This document shows, piece after piece, positions 55,024 to 64,000 of a DNA stretch of 64,000 nucleotides. How positions within the stretch are numbered: the stretch's first letter is position 1; the number at the start of each line of letters is the position of its first letter. Under the pieces are notes generated by a model. That model made no database searches, had not been told where the DNA came from, and was given only the letters and a program-made list of their open reading frames with translations. The DNA is taken from positions 150,063-214,062 of the forward strand of contig NZ_JAPSLH010000006.1 in the NCBI RefSeq assembly GCF_031180965.1, read 5' to 3'. Origin of the DNA: Chelativorans sp. (GTDB lineage Bacteria; Pseudomonadota; Alphaproteobacteria; Rhizobiales; Rhizobiaceae). The position numbers and the translations under genes were made by a program.

Positions 55024-55845
55024 ATGAATGACCAGCCCCGCTTTGCGGCACTTGTGGCACCCATGCTCATCTTGCTGGGGCTGGTCTATCTCGTGCCCCT
55101 CTTCGGCGTCCTTCTGATCAGCGTCACCGAGCCCCAGCCGGGGCTCGGTAATTATGCAAACGTCCTGCAGTCCCCGGCCATCGGCAGGGTGGCGCTCACC
55201 ACCGCGCGGATCTGCGGCATAACCACGATCCTGAGCGTGGTGATCGGCTATGTCCTCGCCTACGCCTATGTCAGCGCATCCGCCGGCATGCGGCGCATGA
55301 TGATGCTCTTCATCCTCGTGCCGCTCTGGACCTCGGTCCTCATCCGCACCTTTGCCTGGCTCATGATCCTCGGCGACAACGGCCCGGTGAACGGGGTGGT
55401 GCAGTCGATGGGCTTTGACCGGCTGGCCATGATGCACAACGAGCTTGGAGTCGTGATCGGAATGACCCACTACCTCGTTCCCTATGCCATGCTGACGATC
55501 CTGGCCGGCATGGCGGGGATCGACGAGCGGCTCACCATGGCCTCGCGCGGCCTGGGCGCGGGACCGGTGATGACCTTCCTCAAGGTCTACTTTCCCCTCA
55601 CCTTGCCCGGGGTGTTCGCCGGCACCGTGCTCGTCCTCGTGCTCGCGCTCGGCTTCTATGTGACGCCAATCATCCTCGGCGGCGGGCGCGTGGTGATGAT
55701 GGGCGAGTATATCAGCACCCAGATCCTGCTCATCTCGCGCTGGGGCATCGGCTCTGTCCTGGCCACGCTCCTGATGCTCGTCGTGCTTCTCACCATCGCC
55801 GCGGCGGCCCGTGCTGTCGACCTGCGCCGGATATTCACCGTATGA
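55024..55845 (+). CDS. Spermidine/putrescine-type ABC permease (PotB-like)
   Basis: This 273-residue inner-membrane protein has six hydrophobic segments and the coupling loop MASRGLGAGPVMTFLKVYFPLTLPG near 180-200. The early PMLILLGLVYLVPLFGVLLISVTEP is typical of the PotB family. It starts ten bases after the binding-protein stop and overlaps the PotC-like gene by four bases. Confidence 0.93.
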   Translation: MNDQPRFAALVAPMLILLGLVYLVPLFGVLLISVTEPQPGLGNYANVLQSPAIGRVALTTARICGITTILSVVIGYVLAYAYVSASAGMRRMMMLFILVPLWTSVLIRTFAWLMILGDNGPVNGVVQSMGFDRLAMMHNELGVVIGMTHYLVPYAMLTILAGMAGIDERLTMASRGLGAGPVMTFLKVYFPLTLPGVFAGTVLVLVLALGFYVTPIILGGGRVVMMGEYISTQILLISRWGIGSVLATLLMLVVLLTIAAAARAVDLRRIFTV

Positions 55846-56627
55846 CGATGCCGTTCCGCTATTCGCTGCCGTTCTACATCGCGGCCTGGAGCGCGCTGCT
55901 CTTCCTCATGGCGCCGATCTTCGTCGTCATTCCGGTCTCTTTGACGCCGACGAGCTTCCTGTCCTTCCCGACCGAAGGCTTTTCGTTCCGCCACTACCAG
56001 CAGCTGTTCCAGGACCCGGCCTGGTACCGTTCGATGGGGCAAAGCGTCGTCATCGGCCTGTGTTCGACCGTGCTCGCCACCATCATCGGCACGGCCGCCG
56101 CCATCGGCGCCTCTAGGCTGAGCAACACGCTGGCCATGACGACGCGGGTTCTGGCGCTGCTGCCGCTGATCGTTCCGCCGGTGGTCTCAGCGCTTGCGCT
56201 CTACCGCAGCTGGGTTCTGCTCGGGCTCTTCGACAGCTGGGCAGGCACCATCCTCGCGCACGCCATCCTCAGCGTGCCCTACGTCTTCATCACGGCTTCC
56301 GCAGCACTTTCGCGGCTTGATCCGAGCATCGCGATGGCGGCGCGGAATCTCGGGGCAGGGTGGGCGCGCACGCAGCTGCAGGTCGTCCTTCCCAACATCC
56401 GCTCCGGCGTTTTCGCCGGCGCAGTGTTCGCCTTCATCACCTCCTGGGACGAGCTCGTGGTCACCCTTTTCATCACCAGCCGAGGGATCTTCACCCTTCC
56501 CCGGCGGATGTGGGACGGCATCCGCGAGAATATCAGCCCCACAATCGCAGCCGTGGCGACAATTCTCATCCTCTTCAGCCTACTGCTGCTGCTTGCAATG
56601 CGTTTCATTCGAGGCCGCGATGCTTGA
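55842..56627 (+). CDS. Spermidine/putrescine-type ABC permease (PotC-like)
   Basis: This 261-residue second permease has a PIFVVIPVSLTPTSFLSFPTEGFSFRHY N-terminal region characteristic of PotC-type proteins and the coupling loop MAARNLGAGWARTQLQVVLPNIRSG. It overlaps both neighbours by a few bases, so the importer and the next ThDP enzyme form one transcriptional unit. A longer open frame in another phase through this gene is a shadow. Confidence 0.93.
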   Translation: MTMPFRYSLPFYIAAWSALLFLMAPIFVVIPVSLTPTSFLSFPTEGFSFRHYQQLFQDPAWYRSMGQSVVIGLCSTVLATIIGTAAAIGASRLSNTLAMTTRVLALLPLIVPPVVSALALYRSWVLLGLFDSWAGTILAHAILSVPYVFITASAALSRLDPSIAMAARNLGAGWARTQLQVVLPNIRSGVFAGAVFAFITSWDELVVTLFITSRGIFTLPRRMWDGIRENISPTIAAVATILILFSLLLLLAMRFIRGRDA

Positions 56628-58353
56628 CATGAATTCTCGCGCGGCGGAGCAACGCCCCGCGCTTGCCCGCACCGGCGGCCAGATCCTCGTCGACCAGCTT
56701 GTCGTCCACGGTGTCTCCGACAGTTTCTGCGTGCCCGGCGAAAGCTATCTCGCCGTGCTGGATGCCCTGCACGATGCACCCATCAGGCTCACCGTCTGCC
56801 GCCAGGAAGGCGGCGCGGCGATGATGGCCGAGGCGCAGGGCAAGCTCACGGGCCGGCCAGGAATATGCTTCGTCACGCGCGGCCCTGGCGCCACGAATGC
56901 CAGCGCGGGCGTCCACGTTGCCATGCAGGATTCCACCCCGATGATCCTCTTCATCGGTCAGGTGGAGCGGGGGTTTCTCGGCCGCGAAGCCTTCCAGGAG
57001 ATCGATTACTCCGCCTTCTTCGGTCCGATCGCAAAATGGGCGACACAGATCGACGATCCCGCGCGTATTCCCGAGGTGGTGTCGCGGGCGTTCCATGTGG
57101 CGACATCAGGCAGGCCGGGCCCGGTGGTCATCGGCCTGCCGGAGGATGTGCTCTCGAAACAGGCGGCAATCGCCGACGCCAGGGCGTACCACGTGGCTGA
57201 GGCCGCGCCTTCGGCCGAAGATATCGGGCGGCTGCTCGAACTCCTCGACAGCGCTGAAAGGCCGCTGGTCATTGCCGGCGGCGCGCGGTGGGATCAGGAC
57301 GCGGTGGACAGGCTCGTGTCATTTTCCGACCGGTTCCAGCTGCCCGTCGCCGTGTCGTTCCGGCGCCAGGGGCTCTTTCCTTCCACGCACCGGAATTTCG
57401 TCGGCGACCTCAGCGTCGGCGCAAACCCGAAGCTGGTGGCCTATGCCAGGCGGAGCGATCTCATCCTGCTGGTCGGCGGCCGCTTGTCCGAGCTGCCCAG
57501 CCAGAACTACACGCTGTTGGGTGTTCCTGACCCCGGCCGGATCCTGGTGCATGTCCACCCGGGTGCGGAGGAACTCGGCCGCGTCTACCGGCCTGATCTA
57601 GGGCTGCCTGTCTCCCCCATCGGGTTCATGAAGGCGGTTTCCGGCCTCGAACCCAACCGAGCGCTTTCCCGCGCGCATGTCGTCGCCGAGGGGAGGGAAC
57701 TGTTCGAAGCATGGACGAACCGCGCGAAGCCTGTCCCGGGAGAATTCAATCTCGGCGAGGCTGTCTGCCAGCTGCGCGATGTCCTCCCCGAAGATGCGAT
57801 CGTCTGCAACGGCGCGGGCAACTACGCCACTTGGGTGCACCGGTACCATCGCTACCGGCGCTTTGACGGCCAGCTCGCGCCGACCTCCGGGTCGATGGGC
57901 TATGGCGTGCCGGCAGCGATCGCCGCAAAGAGGCTGCACCCGGACCGCGTGGTCGTGGCCTTCGCCGGCGATGGCTGCTTCATGATGCACGGGCAGGAAT
58001 TCGCCACCGCGGTGCAGCACAACCTGCCGATCATTGTCGTGATCGCCGATAATGGAATGTATGGCACCATCCGGATGCACCAGGAGCGGGAGTTTCCCGG
58101 GCGTGTCACCGGCACCTCGCTCACCAACCCGAATTTTGCCGCCTATGCCAGGATCTTCGGGGGCTACGGCGAGCGGGTGGAGCGGACGCAGGATTTCCTT
58201 CCGGCTTTCGAACGGGCTTTGGAAAGCGGCCTGCCCTCCATCATTCACTGCATCGTCCATCCGGAAGCGCTTACGCCGGAGCGTTCCCTGAGCCAAATCC
58301 GGGATGAGGCTTTGGCGCGTGCACAGGACACGACACAGGCAGCGCCGCAATGA
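56620..58353 (+). CDS. ThDP-dependent acetolactate-synthase-like decarboxylase (copy 2)
   Basis: This 577-residue enzyme has the ThDP glutamate E63 in CRQEGGAAMMAEA, the middle domain, and GDGCFMMHGQEFATAVQHNLPIIVVIADNGMYG as the ThDP pyrophosphate site. It is of the same superfamily as the AruI-like protein at 45.6 kb but in a different branch. ATG 56620 overlaps potC; ATG 56629 is the alternative. No small regulatory ALS subunit is adjacent, so a catabolic decarboxylase or lyase role is more likely than valine synthesis. It is coupled to the demethylase that follows. Confidence 0.85.
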   Translation: MLDMNSRAAEQRPALARTGGQILVDQLVVHGVSDSFCVPGESYLAVLDALHDAPIRLTVCRQEGGAAMMAEAQGKLTGRPGICFVTRGPGATNASAGVHVAMQDSTPMILFIGQVERGFLGREAFQEIDYSAFFGPIAKWATQIDDPARIPEVVSRAFHVATSGRPGPVVIGLPEDVLSKQAAIADARAYHVAEAAPSAEDIGRLLELLDSAERPLVIAGGARWDQDAVDRLVSFSDRFQLPVAVSFRRQGLFPSTHRNFVGDLSVGANPKLVAYARRSDLILLVGGRLSELPSQNYTLLGVPDPGRILVHVHPGAEELGRVYRPDLGLPVSPIGFMKAVSGLEPNRALSRAHVVAEGRELFEAWTNRAKPVPGEFNLGEAVCQLRDVLPEDAIVCNGAGNYATWVHRYHRYRRFDGQLAPTSGSMGYGVPAAIAAKRLHPDRVVVAFAGDGCFMMHGQEFATAVQHNLPIIVVIADNGMYGTIRMHQEREFPGRVTGTSLTNPNFAAYARIFGGYGERVERTQDFLPAFERALESGLPSIIHCIVHPEALTPERSLSQIRDEALARAQDTTQAAPQ

Positions 58354-60332
58354 CGACGACATTTCCGCATCTCTTCTCGCCCTTCATGCTGAAGGGTCTG
58401 GAGATCCCGAACCGCATCCTGTCCACCGGCCACGATACGGAGATGGGGCGGGACGGGCTGCCCACGGAACGGCTGATCGCCTATCAGGTGGCCCGCGCGA
58501 AAGGCGGAGCCGGGCTGATCGTGGTGCAGGTGGTCGCCGTCCATGAGACGGCCCGCTACACACCGGACGTCCTGATGGGCACATCGGACGCGTGCATTCC
58601 GCATTTCAAAGCCTTGTACGATGCGGTCAAGGCGCACGGCACCCGCGTCTTCGTGCAGCTCTTCCATCCCGGGCGCGAGCTCCTCGGCCGGCGCAACGGG
58701 GTCATGCAGGCTGCTCTCGCGCCCTCATCCTCACCGGCCGAGCGCTTCCGCATCATCCCCCGCGAAATGTCGCCGGATGAGATCGCGGAGATCGTCGAAG
58801 GCTATGGCCAGGCGGCGCGGCGCATGGCTGAGGCGGGCGCCGATGGCGTGGAGATCGTCGCAAGCCACGGCTATCTGCCCGCACAGTTCCTCAATCCGCG
58901 GGTAAACCGCCGCACCGACCCATATGGCGGCACGGCAGAAAATCGCCTCCGCTTCCTGCGCGAGGTGGTCGCCTCAGTGCGTGCGAACACGCCCGAACCG
59001 CTGATCCTGGGCCTGCGGTTCTCTGCCACCGAATTCGACAGCGACGGCGTGTCGGAAGAGGAGACCCTCGAGGTCTGCCGCAGGCTCCGCGACGAGTTCG
59101 ATTATTTCAACGTGATCGCCGGCACGTCAGCCTCGGCTTCCGGTGCGGTGCATATCGTGCCGCCGATGAGCGTGAAGAACGCCTATCTCGCGCCCTTCTC
59201 GCAGCGCCTGAAGCAGACGATCGGAAAACCCGTTTTCGTCGCAGGCCGCATCAACCAGCCACAGGAGGCGGAGCGGGTGCTTGCCGAGGGCGCGGCCGAT
59301 ATGTGCGGCATGACGCGGGCCATGATCTGCGATCCCCGCATGCCCGAAAAGGCGCGCGCCGGACGGGTGGATGACATCCGTGCCTGCATTGCCTGCAACC
59401 AGGCCTGCATCGGCCATGCGCAGCTCAACATCCCCATTTCCTGCATCCAGTATCCCGAAAGCGGCCGCGAGCTCCAGTTCGGGAGCCGTCGGCGCAGCGC
59501 GCGGGCGCGCCGCATCATGGTCGTGGGCGGCGGTCCGGCTGGCATGAAGGCAGCCGCCGTGGCGGCCGAAATTGGCCATGAAGTCACGCTCTACGAGAAG
59601 GAAAAGCGGCTCGGCGGTCAGGCATTGCTGGCGCAGCTTCTGCCGCACCGCGCGGAGTTCGGCGGGATCGTCACGAACCTTGCGCGCGAGATGGAGCTGA
59701 CCGGCGTCCGCGTTCATCTCGGCGTGGAGGCGACACCGGAGCTGATTGCCACTGAAAAGCCCGATGCCGTGCTGCTCGCAACCGGAAGCCGGCCGGCCGG
59801 CCCATGCTACGAATTTGGCGAAGGCCTCCAGATCCTTCACGGCAACGAGGTTCTTGTAGGCAGGGCAGCGACCGGCGCTCGCGTCGTCGTTTACGACTGG
59901 CTCGCCGACTGGCGCGGCGCGGGGATTGCCGAGAAGCTCGCAGGCGAGGGCGCCCATGTGCGCCTCGCGGTCAATGGCGTCTGCGCCGCAGCCGCGATCC
60001 AGAGCTATGTCCGCGACGCGACGATTGGCCGGCTGCAGCGGCTCGGCGTCGAGATGATGCCCTTCATGCGCCTCTATGGATCGGAGGGGAACTCCGTCTA
60101 TTTCCTCCACACCGCCTCCCAGGAAGCGGTTCTTCTGGAGAATGCCGACACCCTCGTCCTGGTGACGCCGAACCAGCCGGAAGATGCGCTGCACGCGCCC
60201 CTGAAATCGCTGGGGATACCGGTGCGGCTGATCGGCGATGCCGTCGCTCCCAGAACGGCGGAAGAGGCCGTGTTCGAGGGACTGCAGGCCACGACCGCGC
60301 TCTGCGCCGAACTGGAGGGGCCGACGCAATGA
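58350..60332 (+). CDS. TMADH/N-methylproline demethylase-like iron-sulfur flavoenzyme (copy 2)
   Basis: This 660-residue paralogue of the enzyme at 50716 has the same three-part build. Cluster cysteines are C346, C349, C353 and C365, the FAD loop VGGGPAGMKAA follows, and SHGYLPAQFLNP is at about 172-183. The residue at the TMADH covalent-FMN position is again Asp (D29). The two copies are alike throughout but differ in loops near 30-40 and 110-130 that line the FMN pocket, suggesting different methylated substrates or successive demethylations. ATGA overlaps join it to both neighbours. Confidence 0.87.
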   Translation: MTTTFPHLFSPFMLKGLEIPNRILSTGHDTEMGRDGLPTERLIAYQVARAKGGAGLIVVQVVAVHETARYTPDVLMGTSDACIPHFKALYDAVKAHGTRVFVQLFHPGRELLGRRNGVMQAALAPSSSPAERFRIIPREMSPDEIAEIVEGYGQAARRMAEAGADGVEIVASHGYLPAQFLNPRVNRRTDPYGGTAENRLRFLREVVASVRANTPEPLILGLRFSATEFDSDGVSEEETLEVCRRLRDEFDYFNVIAGTSASASGAVHIVPPMSVKNAYLAPFSQRLKQTIGKPVFVAGRINQPQEAERVLAEGAADMCGMTRAMICDPRMPEKARAGRVDDIRACIACNQACIGHAQLNIPISCIQYPESGRELQFGSRRRSARARRIMVVGGGPAGMKAAAVAAEIGHEVTLYEKEKRLGGQALLAQLLPHRAEFGGIVTNLAREMELTGVRVHLGVEATPELIATEKPDAVLLATGSRPAGPCYEFGEGLQILHGNEVLVGRAATGARVVVYDWLADWRGAGIAEKLAGEGAHVRLAVNGVCAAAAIQSYVRDATIGRLQRLGVEMMPFMRLYGSEGNSVYFLHTASQEAVLLENADTLVLVTPNQPEDALHAPLKSLGIPVRLIGDAVAPRTAEEAVFEGLQATTALCAELEGPTQ

Positions 60333-60802
60333 CTGCTCCGCAGATCAGCATCGAACAGGTCGATCCGCGCATTCCGCCGATCGTTGCCCTGGTGGCGGCA
60401 CTCGACAGTTACATGGGCGAGCTCTACCCTGCCGAAAGCAATCACCTGACGGACCTGGAGACGCTCGCCGGTCCCGACGCCCGCTTCTTTGCCGCGCGCG
60501 TTGATGGCGAATATCGCGGATGCGGCGCCATCCTGATCTGCGGCGGCTATGGCGAGATCAAGCGCATCTACGTGGCGCCGGAAGCTCGCGGGCTTGGCCT
60601 TGCCGGCCGGATGATGCGCCGCCTTGAGGACGAGGCCCGCGTTCTCGGCCTGCCCCTGCTGCGGATCGAGACCGGCATCCATCAGCCGGATGCGCTGCGC
60701 CTCTTCGAGCGGGCAGGATTTTCGAAATGCGGGGCTTTCGGCGACTACTCGCCGGACGACCCCTACAGCGTCTTCCTGGAAAAACAGCTTGCACCACAAT
60801 GA
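60329..60802 (+). CDS. GNAT-family N-acetyltransferase
   Basis: This 157-residue single-domain acetyltransferase has the acetyl-CoA-binding motif A RIYVAPEARGLGLAGRMMRRLE at about 76-97 and the closing LLRIETGIHQPDALRLFERAGF. The start ATG overlaps the demethylase stop (ATGA). Its position between a demethylase and an aldehyde dehydrogenase, with an ArgE-like deacetylase after that, suggests temporary acetylation of an amine intermediate. That role is inference. Confidence 0.88.
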   Translation: MTAPQISIEQVDPRIPPIVALVAALDSYMGELYPAESNHLTDLETLAGPDARFFAARVDGEYRGCGAILICGGYGEIKRIYVAPEARGLGLAGRMMRRLEDEARVLGLPLLRIETGIHQPDALRLFERAGFSKCGAFGDYSPDDPYSVFLEKQLAPQ

Positions 60803-60818
60803 CGGCAGGGAGTTCAAG

Positions 60819-62261
60819 ATGGACATGAAGATCGGCCATTTCATCGGCGGAGAGTGGATTTCCGCCGCGCCCGGCTCGGGCATTCCGGTGGAAAATCCTG
60901 CCAGTGGGGAAATCTTCGCGGAGGTGCCGGCCGGCGGCCACGCCGAGGCCGAGCGCGCGCTCGACGCAGCTTCGGGGGCAGCCAAGGCCTGGGCGCGTAC
61001 CCCGCCTGTCGAGCGTGCCGCCTATCTTCAGAAGGTGGCCGTGCTTCTACGCGAGCGCGTCGACAGTTTTGCAGAGACGATCATGGCCGAGCAGGGAAAG
61101 CCTCTTACCCAGGCGCGCGGCGAGGTAATGGGCACCGCCATGCAGCTTGACTATCACGCGCAATGGGCCCGCCGCATCGAGGGCGATACCGTTGCCTCCG
61201 ACAATGCCGGCGAACACATCCTCATTCTGCGCGTGCCCTACGGCGTCGTCGTCGGCCTCATCCCGTGGAACTATCCCCTGTCGCTCACAGCACGCAAAGC
61301 CGCGCCGGCGCTGGTCGCCGGCAACACGATCGTGGTGAAGCCGCATGAGGTGACGCCGCTCTCCGCGCTGCGGCTTGCCGCCCTTTTCGAGGAGGTCGGC
61401 CTTCCGCGCGGCGTGTTCAATGTGGTCACGGGCACCGGCACCGAGCTTGGGGAGGCGCTCGTCGGCAGCAAGAAGACCAATCTGGTCACGCTCACCGGAA
61501 GCGTGCGGGCCGGCCACGAGGTCATGCGGCGCGCCGCCGACAACATCACCCAGGTGTCGCTCGAACTCGGCGGCAAGGCGCCGCTCATCGTCTGCGAGGA
61601 TGCCGACCTCGACTATGCGGCTGAACGGGCGGTGTTCTCGCGCTTCCGCAATTGCGGGCAGGTCTGCACGTCCAACGAGCGGACCTATGTGCAGGAGTCG
61701 GTCTTCCAGCCCTTCACGGAAAAATTCCTGGCCCGCGTGCAGTCCCTGCGCATCGGCGATCCCCGGAGCGATCCGGATGTGGGCCCCAAGGTCAGCCGCG
61801 CGGAAGTCGAAAAGGTGGAAGCCATGGTGGCGCGCGCCGTGGAGCAGGGGGCCCGGGTGCTGACCGGCGGCGGACGCATGTCCAGCGCGCCGTTCGACCG
61901 CGGATACTGGTTCCAGCCGACGGTGCTTACCAACCTCGACCCGTCCATGGAAATCGTCCGTCAGGAAGTGTTCGGTCCCGTCGCCAGCCTCATTCCCTTC
62001 GCGGATTATGACGATGCCCTGCAGCAGGCAAATGATTCCGACTATGGCCTCTCGGCCTATCTCTTTACGCATGACTATAGGAAGGTGATGCGTGCGGTGA
62101 ACGAGCTCGAGTTCGGCGAGGTCTATGTCAACCGTGTCGGTCCGGAGGCGATCAATGCCTATCACACAGGATACCGCCTGAGCGGCATTGGCGGCGATGA
62201 CGGGCGCTACGGTTTTGAGACCTACATGCGCAAGAAGACCGTCTATCTGAGCCCGAACTGA
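60819..62261 (+). CDS. NAD(P)-dependent aldehyde dehydrogenase (semialdehyde type)
   Basis: This 480-residue ALDH has catalytic C283 in NCGQVCTSNER, E249 in SLELGGKAP and N151 in PWNYPLS. The NYPLS and RFRNCGQVC style places it near lactaldehyde/succinate-semialdehyde-type dehydrogenases. The start ATG 60819 follows GGGAG; the upstream frame is a shadow. It lies between the acetyltransferase and the deacetylase and would oxidise the aldehyde made by the ThDP enzyme. Confidence 0.92.
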   Translation: MDMKIGHFIGGEWISAAPGSGIPVENPASGEIFAEVPAGGHAEAERALDAASGAAKAWARTPPVERAAYLQKVAVLLRERVDSFAETIMAEQGKPLTQARGEVMGTAMQLDYHAQWARRIEGDTVASDNAGEHILILRVPYGVVVGLIPWNYPLSLTARKAAPALVAGNTIVVKPHEVTPLSALRLAALFEEVGLPRGVFNVVTGTGTELGEALVGSKKTNLVTLTGSVRAGHEVMRRAADNITQVSLELGGKAPLIVCEDADLDYAAERAVFSRFRNCGQVCTSNERTYVQESVFQPFTEKFLARVQSLRIGDPRSDPDVGPKVSRAEVEKVEAMVARAVEQGARVLTGGGRMSSAPFDRGYWFQPTVLTNLDPSMEIVRQEVFGPVASLIPFADYDDALQQANDSDYGLSAYLFTHDYRKVMRAVNELEFGEVYVNRVGPEAINAYHTGYRLSGIGGDDGRYGFETYMRKKTVYLSPN

Positions 62262-63451
62262 TGGCAGGACTGTCGGCCGCCGAGATCCTGGAGCGGCTCG
62301 TCGCGTTCGATTCGACCAGCCGCAACAGCAATCTCGACATCATCGCGTTCATCGAGGACTATCTCGCATCGCATGGCGTTGCGAGCCGACGCTACGACTA
62401 CGAGCCGGGGCGCAAGACAAATCTCTTCGCCACGATCGGGCCGGAGGACCGCCATGGTGTCCTCCTGTCGGGCCATACGGATGTGGTGCCGGTGGACGGG
62501 CAGGAATGGACGAGCGATCCCTTCCGCCTCACCGCGCGGGATGGCAGGCTCCATGGGCGCGGGACCTGCGACATGAAGGGCTTTCTCGCCGCGGTCCTGG
62601 CAATGGTTCCGACATTCAGGGGCACCCGCCTCGAAACGCCGATCCATCTCGCCTTTTCCTGCGACGAAGAAATCGGCTGCCGGGGTGTCCGGCCGATGGT
62701 AGAGGGCATCGTCAGGGATGACCCGCTGCCGCTGCTGGCGATCGTGGGAGAGCCGACCTCGATGGAGGTCATCAACGCCCATAAGGGGACCGTCACCTTC
62801 CGGACGGAAGTGGTGGGCGCGGCGGCGCATTCCAGCAATCCGCAGGCAGGCGCGAATGCGACCTATGCGGCAGCCGAAATCGTGCTGGAGATCGAACGGA
62901 TCGCCGAGGATCTTCGCTCGAACGGCCCGTCCGACGCAGCATTCGCAACCCCCTATTCGACCCTGCAGGTGGGGGTCATCAATGGCGGCACGGTCAAGAA
63001 TATCGTGCCGGAGCGTTGCGGCTTCATCTGGGAAATGCGGCCGCTGCCTGGCGTCACTGAGGACGAGGTTCTTGCCCGTGTTGACGCCTTCTCGCGGCTC
63101 ATCGGGGATCGCCTGCAGGGGCGCGCGCCCCAGGCGGGGATCTCGACCACGCGGGTCAATTCGGTGCCCGGGCTGGCGCCGCAGCCGGGAAGCCCAGCTG
63201 AAACCTTCGTGTTGCGCCTGGCCGGCCGAAACAGGCCCTTTGCCGTATCCTACGCCACTGAAGGGGGGCATTTCAGCAATGCAGGCATCCCGACCCTGAT
63301 TTGCGGCCCCGGAAGCATCGATCAGGCGCACAAGCCTGACGAATTCATTGAAATGGCTGAACTGGATCGCTGCCTCGCGATGCTTTCCCGGCTTGCGCGG
63401 GAATGCGAACGGCCGCTCCAAGCATTTCTGGAAGGAGACACTGCAGGATGA
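62261..63451 (+). CDS. ArgE-like M20 deacetylase
   Basis: This 396-residue M20A zinc hydrolase of the acetylornithine deacetylase type has metal and catalytic residues visible as H72 and D74 (SGHTDVVPV), D104 (GRGTCDMKG) and the E136/E137 pair (CDEEIGC), with a late EGGHFSNAG and HKPDEF. The start ATG shares a base with the ALDH stop. In this operon an N-acetylated catabolic intermediate, rather than acetylornithine for arginine synthesis, is the likely substrate; this is inferred from context. Confidence 0.88.
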   Translation: MAGLSAAEILERLVAFDSTSRNSNLDIIAFIEDYLASHGVASRRYDYEPGRKTNLFATIGPEDRHGVLLSGHTDVVPVDGQEWTSDPFRLTARDGRLHGRGTCDMKGFLAAVLAMVPTFRGTRLETPIHLAFSCDEEIGCRGVRPMVEGIVRDDPLPLLAIVGEPTSMEVINAHKGTVTFRTEVVGAAAHSSNPQAGANATYAAAEIVLEIERIAEDLRSNGPSDAAFATPYSTLQVGVINGGTVKNIVPERCGFIWEMRPLPGVTEDEVLARVDAFSRLIGDRLQGRAPQAGISTTRVNSVPGLAPQPGSPAETFVLRLAGRNRPFAVSYATEGGHFSNAGIPTLICGPGSIDQAHKPDEFIEMAELDRCLAMLSRLARECERPLQAFLEGDTAG

Positions 63452-64000
63452 AAATCCTTGTACCGGTGAAGCGTGTGATTGACGCGAATGTGAAGCCGCG
63501 GGTTAAGGCGGATGGCTCCGGCGTCGAGCTTGCCAATGTGAAGATGGCGATGAACCCGTTCGACGAGATCGCGGTGGAAGAGGCGATCCGCCTGAAGGAG
63601 GCCGGGAAGGCGACGGAGATCGTGGCCGTCTCGATTGGCCCGGCGCAGGCGCAGGAGACGCTGCGCACCGCGCTTGCCATGGGGGCCGACCGCGCCATCC
63701 TGGTCAGGACCGACGCGGTGGTGGAGCCGCTCGATGTGGCAAAGATCCTGAAGGGGATTTCCGAACAGGAGCAGCCCGGGCTCGTCATTCTGGGCAAGCA
63801 GGCGATCGACGACGATGCCAACCAGACCGGCCAGATGCTGGCAGCACTTATGGGCTGGGCGCAGGGGACGTTTGCCTCGAAGCTGGAGCTCGGCGACGGC
63901 AAGGCGAGGGTGACGCGCGAGGTGGATGGCGGCCTGCAGGTGGTGGAGCTGAAGCTGCCGGCGATCGTGACCACCGACCTGCGGCTGAACCAGCCGCGCT
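63448..64000 (+). CDS. etfB: Electron transfer flavoprotein beta subunit, 3' end beyond window
   Basis: The first 184 codons of Etf[24 protein letters not shown], then [23 protein letters not shown] and the nucleotide-binding [19 protein letters not shown]. The start overlaps the ArgE-like stop (ATGA), so it belongs to the operon. ETF carries electrons from flavin dehydrogenases such as TMADH-type demethylases to ETF-quinone oxidoreductase, which fits the two demethylases upstream. EtfA would be expected just outside the window. Confidence 0.93.
   Translation, partial: MKILVPVKRVIDANVKPRVKADGSGVELANVKMAMNPFDEIAVEEAIRLKEAGKATEIVAVSIGPAQAQETLRTALAMGADRAILVRTDAVVEPLDVAKILKGISEQEQPGLVILGKQAIDDDANQTGQMLAALMGWAQGTFASKLELGDGKARVTREVDGGLQVVELKLPAIVTTDLRLNQPR

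Overview
The window is a 64 kb stretch of high-GC DNA from an alphaproteobacterium. The best guess is Hyphomicrobiales, in the Mesorhizobium / Chelativorans / Nitratireductor neighbourhood. That placement rests on gene order (ppx-rlmE next to guaB, rsmB next to guaA), on protein style, and on the density of ABC importers with dedicated catabolic operons. It is an inference from reading the sequence, not a database match.

Layout. (1) 1-6.5 kb is housekeeping: the 5' part of a tRNA-Gln(CUG), a Ppx/GppA phosphatase, rlmE, a DHA2-type MFS exporter, a DUF2243 membrane protein and guaB. (2) 6.5-15.7 kb is an amide/amino-acid-type catabolic locus. It holds an N-formylglutamate amidohydrolase-like enzyme, LivG-F-H-M, two paralogous cysteine hydrolases, a glutamine-synthetase-like ligase, an RpiR regulator and a Leu/Ile/Val-type binding protein. 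A sequence motif shared by the two divergent promoter regions ties them into one probable regulon. (3) 15.7-20.3 kb is again housekeeping: aqpZ, rsmB, a thioesterase and guaA. (4) 20.3-25.5 kb is a decayed genomic island next to the 3' end of guaA. It contains a twice-frameshifted tyrosine integrase, an AlpA-like regulator, remnants of doxX and of a sarcosine-oxidase-type gene, a DUF6894 protein and perhaps a small membrane protein. (5) 25.5-35.1 kb is an amino-sugar utilisation locus: nagB, a SIS isomerase, nagA, a ceramidase-like hydrolase, a sugar ABC importer, an AGE-family epimerase and a LacI regulator. Two copies of the palindrome GCAACCGGTTGC mark its promoters.

(6) 35.8-44.3 kb is an osmolyte/betaine-type locus. 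A GlxA-like AraC regulator precedes an M24 metalloenzyme that keeps the metal-ligand spacing of the DMSP lyase DddP but has glycine where DddP has its catalytic Asp. It is followed by a third cysteine hydrolase, an Opu-type ABC transporter with two tandem binding proteins, and an alpha/beta hydrolase. (7) 44.3-45.6 kb is a gene-poor scar with a possible IS66 tnpB remnant and the second copy of a structured repeat also found in the island. (8) 45.6-64 kb is a large catabolic locus for what looks like an N-methylated amino acid or betaine. Two parallel sets each contain a ThDP 2-oxoacid decarboxylase, an aldehyde dehydrogenase and a TMADH-like FMN/4Fe-4S/FAD demethylase. With them are a spermidine/putrescine-type ABC importer, an L-2-hydroxyglutarate-oxidase-like enzyme, a GntR regulator, a GNAT acetyltransferase, an ArgE-like deacetylase and the start of etfB, cut by the window end.

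The most interesting candidates for undescribed biology are the duplicated demethylase/decarboxylase/dehydrogenase locus, the DddP-like enzyme with an altered active site beside an Opu transporter, the RpiR-controlled amide locus, and the two-copy repeat whose hairpin carries a compensatory base change.
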